Shown piece after piece: positions 1 to 4,222 of a stretch of DNA of 5,869 bases. The notes beneath the pieces are model-generated. The model saw only the letters and a program-made list of their open reading frames with translations, had not been told where the DNA came from and made no database searches. The DNA is from Flavobacteriales bacterium (GTDB taxonomy: Bacteria; Bacteroidota; Bacteroidia; Flavobacteriales; Weeksellaceae): assembly GCA_900770875.1 (NCBI GenBank), contig CAAGLV010000118.1, positions 1 to 5,869 on the forward strand, given 5' to 3'. Numbering within the stretch: position 1 is the stretch's first letter; each line of letters starts with the position of its first letter. The translations under genes and the position numbers were made by a program.

Positions 1-2
1 AG

Positions 3-10
3 TATCTTTG
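3..10 (+). promoter_or_regulatory. Bacteroidota-type -7 promoter element upstream of lpxB
   Basis: The octamer TATCTTTG matches the TAnnTTTG -7 consensus recognised by the primary sigma factor of Bacteroidota. It ends 23 bp before the TTG start of lpxB. Transcription would be expected to begin several bases downstream, leaving a short leader of under 20 nt. The partner -33 TTG element would lie to the left of the window, so only half of the promoter can be seen. The assignment rests on this exact match and its position. Confidence 0.55.
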
Positions 11-33
11 CTTTAAGTAAATATATTTTTCCA

Positions 34-1146
34 TTGAAGTATTATATCATTGCAGGAGAAGCTTCGGGCGATTTACATGCCTCGAACTTAATGAAAGAAA
101 TCAAAATTAAAGATCCTAATGCCGAATTTCGTTGTTGGGGAGGCGATTTAATGCAAGCACAAGGCGGAACAATTGTAAAACATTACCGCGATTTAGCCTT
201 TATGGGATTTGCCGAAGTTGTGATGAACTTACGCACCATTATGGGCAATCTTTCGTTTTGCAAAAAAGATATCGAAGCTTATCAACCCGATTGTGTTATT
301 ATGGTTGATTATCCTGGATTTAATCTACAAATTGCACCGTTTATTAAATCGTTAGGAATTAAAATTTACTATTATATTTCGCCTCAGATTTGGGCTTGGA
401 AAACAGGACGCGTTCATAAAATCAAGAAATTAGTTGATAAAATGTTTGTGATTCTTCCGTTCGAAGAAGAATTTTATCAACGTTACGATTATAAAGTAGA
501 TTTTGTTGGAAATCCTTTACTAGATTCTTTAAACAATTTACCTCCGGTTAATGAAGCCGAAATGAGACAAAAATATGGTTTAGATGATCGTCCGATTATT
601 GCGGTTTTACCAGGAAGTAGAACGCAAGAAATTAAAGTAAAATTACCTTTAATGCTTTCGGTAGAAAAAGATTTTCCAGATTATCAGTTTGTCGTAGCTG
701 GTGCTCCATCTCAACCTATCGAAAATTATAAAGCTATTGCAGGAGATGATTTAAAAATTGTAGAAAACAAAACGTACGATTTATTACGTATTTCTTATGC
801 CGCTTTAGTTACATCTGGTACTGCAACTTTAGAAACTGCTTTATTAAAAGTGCCCGAAGTGGTTTGCTATAAAGGAAATGCACTTTCGTACGAAATTGGA
901 AAACGTGTAGTTAAAAATATTCGTTTTATTTCGTTAGTTAATTTAATTATGGATCGCGAAGTGGTAAAAGAATTAATACAATACGATTTAACTTACGAGA
1001 ATATTAAACACCAATTAAATTTGATTTTAAATACTTCTAAACGTAATGATATATTAAAAGATTACGATGAACTTTATGATAAACTTGGTGGTGTAGGCGC
1101 TTCGGAACGAACTGCCGATTTAATTGTAAATGATTTAATAAAATAA
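34..1146 (+). CDS. lpxB: Lipid-A-disaccharide synthase LpxB
   Basis: LpxB is a GT19-family glycosyltransferase at the inner face of the inner membrane. It joins UDP-2,3-diacylglucosamine and lipid X (2,3-diacylglucosamine 1-phosphate) to form the tetraacyl disaccharide of lipid A. The 370 residues are close to the usual length (E. coli about 382). Family hallmarks run in order: GEASGD at residues 8-13, DYPGFN at 92-97, SPQIWAW at 116-122, VGNP at 158-161, LPGSR at 192-196 (start of the nucleotide-binding half) and TSGTATLE at 260-267. The start is TTG: the residues after it (KYYIIAGEASGD) are where flavobacterial LpxB proteins begin. No ATG lies in frame between the window edge and this codon, although the frame stays open to base 1. 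A -7 promoter element at 3-10 leaves little room for a longer protein. No Shine-Dalgarno is visible, as is normal in this phylum. The gene converges on the DUF2141 gene, and a strong terminator hairpin follows at 1238-1282. The function is firm; the start is slightly less so. Confidence 0.96.
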   Translation: MKYYIIAGEASGDLHASNLMKEIKIKDPNAEFRCWGGDLMQAQGGTIVKHYRDLAFMGFAEVVMNLRTIMGNLSFCKKDIEAYQPDCVIMVDYPGFNLQIAPFIKSLGIKIYYYISPQIWAWKTGRVHKIKKLVDKMFVILPFEEEFYQRYDYKVDFVGNPLLDSLNNLPPVNEAEMRQKYGLDDRPIIAVLPGSRTQEIKVKLPLMLSVEKDFPDYQFVVAGAPSQPIENYKAIAGDDLKIVENKTYDLLRISYAALVTSGTATLETALLKVPEVVCYKGNALSYEIGKRVVKNIRFISLVNLIMDREVVKELIQYDLTYENIKHQLNLILNTSKRNDILKDYDELYDKLGGVGASERTADLIVNDLIK

Positions 1147-1196
1147 TTTTTATTTTACAAAAACATTTTATAACTTTATAATAACCAATAATTTAT

Positions 1197-1237
1197 AAAA
1201 AACCATTAGCCTTTTGTTATATATATTTTAAGGCTAA
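1197..1237 (-). terminator. Probable intrinsic terminator of the DUF2141 gene
   Basis: TTAGCCTT (1206-1213) and AAGGCTAA (1230-1237) form an 8-bp perfect stem around an AT-rich loop of 16 nt. Read on the minus strand, the stem is followed by TGG and then six T residues (the A run at 1197-1202). This fits a modest rho-independent terminator about 20 bases past the DUF2141 stop codon. On the plus strand the stem is not followed directly by a T run, so it would not serve lpxB. The loop is long and the stem short, hence moderate confidence. Confidence 0.5.
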
Positions 1238-1282
1238 AATAAAGGAGATAATGATTAATCGTTATCTCCTTTATTATTTTTT
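1238..1282 (+). terminator. Strong intrinsic terminator of lpxB, overlapping the DUF2141 3' end
   Basis: AATAAAGGAGATAA (1238-1251) is perfectly complementary to TTATCTCCTTTATT (1262-1275). The stem extends inward by a U-G, a G-C and an A-U pair to a TTAA tetraloop at 1255-1258, giving 17 pairs in all. On the plus strand it is followed by one A and six T residues (1277-1282), the layout of a rho-independent terminator, about 90 bases after the lpxB stop. The right arm is also coding sequence for the last residues of the convergent DUF2141 gene, whose stop codon (1255-1257) falls within the loop. On the minus strand the stem runs into a weaker T-rich stretch, so it may act partly in both directions. 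Confidence 0.82.
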
Positions 1283-1695
1283 AATACAATGGTAATCGTG
1301 TTGTCTTTTTTTGAAGTTAAAACTTTAGCTTCGTCGAAAGTTGGTTCGCGTAAAACAGGATCTGTATCGCCCGAATAACCGTAAGGTTCTTGTCGTACAC
1401 CAATTATATTACGATCTAATTTTTTATTTGCATTTGTGTCCACAAAAACTTTAACCGCATAATACGTTTCGTCCACATTTTTAAAAATTGTTTCGTACTG
1501 ATCTACATCTTTAATTGGCACGTACATTTTTTTAAACGCATTCTGACCTTTTGTATAATTCTCTATGTTACGGTAAAACTCAATAGATAGATTTCCTTCG
1601 AATTTCTTTATATTTTTTACAATAACTTTTACATCTGTTTGTGCATTAGTTATTTGTAATGCAAGTAACATTAAAAAACTAAAAAAGTACTTCAT
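1255..1695 (-). CDS. Secreted DUF2141-family protein
   Basis: This is a small exported protein of 146 residues with no assigned biochemical role. Residues 1-19 form a typical signal peptide: a Lys near the N-terminus, a hydrophobic core and a probable cleavage after NAQ. The mature part matches the DUF2141 pattern: a beta strand with GNLSIEFY (about 34-41), then YYAVKVFVDTNANKKLDRN (about 78-96), then the GVRQEPYGYS segment and a closing PTFDEAKV (118-125). The spaced acidic and amide residues D86, N88, N90 and D94 resemble a calcium-type loop, but metal binding is inference. No Cys follows the signal peptide, so it is not a lipoprotein; release into the periplasm is the simplest view. The start is supported by the signal peptide and by an in-frame stop 21 bp upstream. 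The gene converges with lpxB and diverges from comEC. It appears to be a single-gene transcript. Confidence 0.88.
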   Translation of the reverse strand: MKYFFSFLMLLALQITNAQTDVKVIVKNIKKFEGNLSIEFYRNIENYTKGQNAFKKMYVPIKDVDQYETIFKNVDETYYAVKVFVDTNANKKLDRNIIGVRQEPYGYSGDTDPVLREPTFDEAKVLTSKKDNTITIVLKNNKGDND

Positions 1696-1708
1696 ATAAA
1701 TATATTTT

Positions 1709-1738
1709 AAGTAAAATTACTTTATAAACATTTACAAA
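1709..1738 (-). promoter_or_regulatory. Weak candidate promoter of the DUF2141 gene
   Basis: On the minus strand TAATTTTA (1712-1719) approximates the TAnnTTTG -7 element, and TTTG (1735-1738) could be a -33 element. The spacing between them is 15 bp, shorter than the 17-23 bp reported for flavobacterial promoters, and the last base of the -7 element does not match. A palindrome, AAGTAA-AA-TTACTT (1709-1722), overlaps the -7 candidate. In such AT-rich sequence these matches may be chance. No comparable element was recognised for comEC on the plus strand of the same intergenic region. Confidence 0.25.
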
Positions 1739-1774
1739 CCTGTTATTTATAAAATAATGTTTTAATTTAATAGA

Positions 1775-3778
1775 ATGAAGAATCATTTATTTCTCTTTCT
1801 ATCAATTTGTTTAGGAATCGGCATCTGTATTGCTAAATTGCTGATTCTCGGAACAAATCTACGAATTTATTTGATTCTTACCTTCTTTACTTTATTTATC
1901 GGTTTACTAATAAATAAGCATTTTATTAAAATAATTACCATCGGATTACAAACAATAATCGCCGGAATTGTTTTGTATCAGAGTAATCATTTAATTAATT
2001 ATGATTTTTATAAATCGCCCGAAAAAAATAAAATTGCTGTATTAAAAGTTATCGAAAATTATAATCCAAATCAAAAATATTTAAAATTTAAAACTCAAAA
2101 TATCGTTAATCAACAATTTGCTATAACGTATATCCCAAAATCTAATTTATCGATTTATCCTACAGATACCATTATTGTTTTTGGAAATATTCAGCCGTTA
2201 ACAAAACCATTAAACCCAAATCAGTTTGATTATAAAAGTTTTTTAAACAGTAAAAAAATTAACCATTCGGTTTATGTACAAAATGTACTTAAAGTATACA
2301 ATTCTGAAAATAATTGGAGAAAACAAATCGCAAAATCGAAAGAGAAAATAAGGCTAATTTTAGCCAGAGATGGATATCATCAAAATACACGAGCTATTAT
2401 ATCATCGATGCTTTTAGGCGATAAAACCGAACTTACAGACGAGATTAATCAAAGCTATATTTCGTCGGGAGTAATCCATATCTTATCAATTTCGGGTTTA
2501 CATGTCGTAATGATTTTTATTGTTTTACAATTTATATTTAAACCTTTATTGATTTTGAAAAATGGACGCCAATTTAGAATTATAATTTGTTTAATTACAA
2601 TTTGGCTTTTTGCTGTTTATGTAGACTTGCATCCTCCTATTTTTAGAGCTGTTTTAATGATTACAATTTATTATTTATCCGATTTATTAAAACGCCCTAA
2701 AAATATCTATCATACCCTTTCTTTAACAGCATTTATTATCTTAATTTTTCAGCCAGATAATTTATTTAATGTTGGATTTCAGTTGAGTTTTGCTGCTGTA
2801 TTTTTTATCGTTTGGCTAAATCCAATTTTCGAAAAATGGCATAAACCCAAACATCAATTAACCAACTTTTTTTATCAATTATCGGCTACAAGTATTAGTG
2901 CACAATTAGGTACTTTACCTTTTAGTGCATATTATTTTAACCAGTTTTCTACCTTATTTTTATTTGGAAACATTGTACTAATACCGGCTTCTTTTATTAT
3001 GATTTCGGGAGGAATGATAGCTATTATTTTAAGTATTTTAAACATTAATTTACCCATTTATGTTACGCTTTATAATGAATTTATTGCAGCTTGTAATTCC
3101 TATTTAAAATGGCTTGCTCATTTTAATTTTGCCATTTTTAATCAAATATATATTTCATCTTTAACAGCTGTTTTAATTTTGATTATTTTGGTTTTATTGC
3201 ATCCGTTAGTTTTACGAAAATCAAAACCTGCTTTAGTTGGTATTTTGGTTTGTTTAATTGTGATACAAATTAATCGTACAATTGATATTTATAGGATAAA
3301 ACACTCAACCGAATTAATTGTATTTAACCAATATCGTAATAGTTTAGTTGGAGTTAGAGAAGGACAAAAAGTATATTTTTTTGGTACAGAAATAAAAGAT
3401 AGCAGCCAATCGTTTTCGTTTATTACAAAACCATATTTAACCAGAAATCGAATTAAAAATGCTTATTATTTTCCGATTGATACTGCGTTTACAACTAACG
3501 ATTTTATAAAAACAAAACATCTTATTGGATTAAAAAATAACACCATTTTTATAGGAGAAAACTTAACCGAAATTCCCGAAAATTTAGATTATATCGTCGT
3601 TCGAAATTCTAGTTTTCGTCCATCAAATTTATCCCATTTAAACCAATTAAAAAGGGTAATTGCTGACGGAAGCAATTACCCTAATTATATTATTGAATTA
3701 GATTCTGTTTTTAAAAACAAATCTGATTCTATTTTATGGAAAACCTCTCAACAAGGTTATTTTAAAATTAAATTTTAA
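1775..3778 (+). CDS. comEC: ComEC/Rec2-type DNA-uptake channel protein
   Basis: This is a polytopic inner-membrane protein of 667 residues, related to the channel that carries single-stranded DNA into the cytoplasm during natural transformation. Hydrophobic helices fill residues 1-70. A soluble DUF4131 (OB-fold-like) domain spans about 80-170, with its hallmark PLNPNQFDYKSFL at 145-157. The Competence domain follows at about 200-475, with LLGDKTEL (213-220), HILSISGLHV (235-244), PPIFRAVLM (287-295), GFQLSFA (334-340) and QLGTLPFSAYYFNQFS (377-392). The C-terminal 165 residues occupy the place of the metallo-beta-lactamase domain of Bacillus ComEC (about 776 residues) but lack any HxHxDH motif. 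They do keep the ADGSNYPNY segment (630-638) that I recall from related Bacteroidota proteins. The ATG is fixed by an in-frame stop at 1763-1765. The gene diverges from the DUF2141 gene and overlaps the exported thioredoxin gene by 11 bp at its 3' end. The family is certain. Whether this organism is naturally competent cannot be read from the window. Confidence 0.93.
   Translation: MKNHLFLFLSICLGIGICIAKLLILGTNLRIYLILTFFTLFIGLLINKHFIKIITIGLQTIIAGIVLYQSNHLINYDFYKSPEKNKIAVLKVIENYNPNQKYLKFKTQNIVNQQFAITYIPKSNLSIYPTDTIIVFGNIQPLTKPLNPNQFDYKSFLNSKKINHSVYVQNVLKVYNSENNWRKQIAKSKEKIRLILARDGYHQNTRAIISSMLLGDKTELTDEINQSYISSGVIHILSISGLHVVMIFIVLQFIFKPLLILKNGRQFRIIICLITIWLFAVYVDLHPPIFRAVLMITIYYLSDLLKRPKNIYHTLSLTAFIILIFQPDNLFNVGFQLSFAAVFFIVWLNPIFEKWHKPKHQLTNFFYQLSATSISAQLGTLPFSAYYFNQFSTLFLFGNIVLIPASFIMISGGMIAIILSILNINLPIYVTLYNEFIAACNSYLKWLAHFNFAIFNQIYISSLTAVLILIILVLLHPLVLRKSKPALVGILVCLIVIQINRTIDIYRIKHSTELIVFNQYRNSLVGVREGQKVYFFGTEIKDSSQSFSFITKPYLTRNRIKNAYYFPIDTAFTTNDFIKTKHLIGLKNNTIFIGENLTEIPENLDYIVVRNSSFRPSNLSHLNQLKRVIADGSNYPNYIIELDSVFKNKSDSILWKTSQQGYFKIKF
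3649..3682 (-). terminator. Intrinsic terminator of the POT-thioredoxin operon, inside comEC
   Basis: AGGGTAATTGCT (3653-3664) and AGCAATTACCCT (3671-3682) form a perfect 12-bp stem with a 6-nt loop. Read on the minus strand, the stem runs straight into a run of five T residues followed by AATTGG. This is the standard shape of a rho-independent terminator, about 85 bases past the stop codon of the thioredoxin-fold gene. On the plus strand the stem is followed by AATTATATTATTG, with no T run, so it is a poor terminator for comEC itself. The stem lies in frame in comEC and encodes residues 627-636 (RVIADGSNYP). Confidence 0.75.
3762..3778. repeat. Near-perfect palindrome at the comEC/thioredoxin stop-stop overlap
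   Basis: TTAAAATT-A-AATTTTAA is an 8-bp inverted repeat about a single central base. It contains the stop codons of both convergent genes (TAA of comEC at 3776-3778 and the minus-strand TAA at 3768-3770). A hairpin would have to open the centre and would be all A-T, so it is unlikely to be a strong terminator. AT-rich coding ends with Lys, Ile and Phe codons can produce this by chance. Confidence 0.4.
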
Positions 3779-4211
3779 TGTCTTGCCCAAAATCATTTGG
3801 CGAACGATATCCAAAGATAATTTTCTGTGAAGCACCTTCGTTATTAACAACTATTGTTGCCGGATAACTTAAACGGCCTTGTGTAAAAACATAAGCCAAA
3901 AAGTTTGATCGAATAGCGCTATTAAAAGCATAGTTAACACCTAAAAAATTGGCCATATTTTTTTGCTCGGCATTAAATTTTACCGGAATGTAATTTTTAT
4001 TTACATAATCTACTATGGTCTGATCTACAAAAGTTTCTTTATCTAACTTTTTACAGTAACCACACCAATCGGTATATAAAGTTAATAAAATTGGCTTTGT
4101 TGGATTAGCTTTACTCTCTTCTGTAGCCTGCTCTAACGTTAACCAATTTATTTTTTGACTAAATGCAAATGTTGTAATAAGTAGTGCAAAAACACTGAAA
4201 ATTGTTCTCAT
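3768..4211 (-). CDS. Exported thioredoxin-fold protein with a CGYC active site
   Basis: This 147-residue protein is predicted to reach the periplasm and act as a thiol-disulfide oxidoreductase or reductant. Residues 1-19 are a signal peptide (Arg2, hydrophobic core, ending FAFSQ). The thioredoxin fold follows: ILLTLYTDWCGYCKK at 41-55 holds the CxxC pair C50 and C53, and SYPAT at 115-119 supplies the cis-proline P117. The sequence looks closest to the thioredoxin_7/DUF255-like group common in Bacteroidota rather than to cytosolic thioredoxin, because of its WCGYCKKLDKETF segment and the longer stretch before the cis-proline. It is the second gene of an operon: its ATG is 11 bp after the POT transporter stop, with no Shine-Dalgarno. 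Its stop overlaps the end of comEC. Its terminator appears to be at 3649-3682. The electron donor and the substrates are unknown. The gene looks complete. Confidence 0.9.
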   Translation of the reverse strand: MRTIFSVFALLITTFAFSQKINWLTLEQATEESKANPTKPILLTLYTDWCGYCKKLDKETFVDQTIVDYVNKNYIPVKFNAEQKNMANFLGVNYAFNSAIRSNFLAYVFTQGRLSYPATIVVNNEGASQKIIFGYRSPNDFGQDIKI

Positions 4212-4222
4212 ATCTGTGCTGA

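Noticed and set aside
11..30. Resemblance between the lpxB leader (CTTTAAGTAAATATA) and the region near 1702-1715
   Set aside because: The match is short, made only of A-T-rich words, and has no further extension. It is expected by chance in this composition.
1147..1196. AT-rich stretch after lpxB checked for a small RNA, riboswitch or attachment site
   Set aside because: No stable stem, conserved motif or repeat was seen; it appears to be plain 3' untranslated sequence ahead of the hairpin pair.
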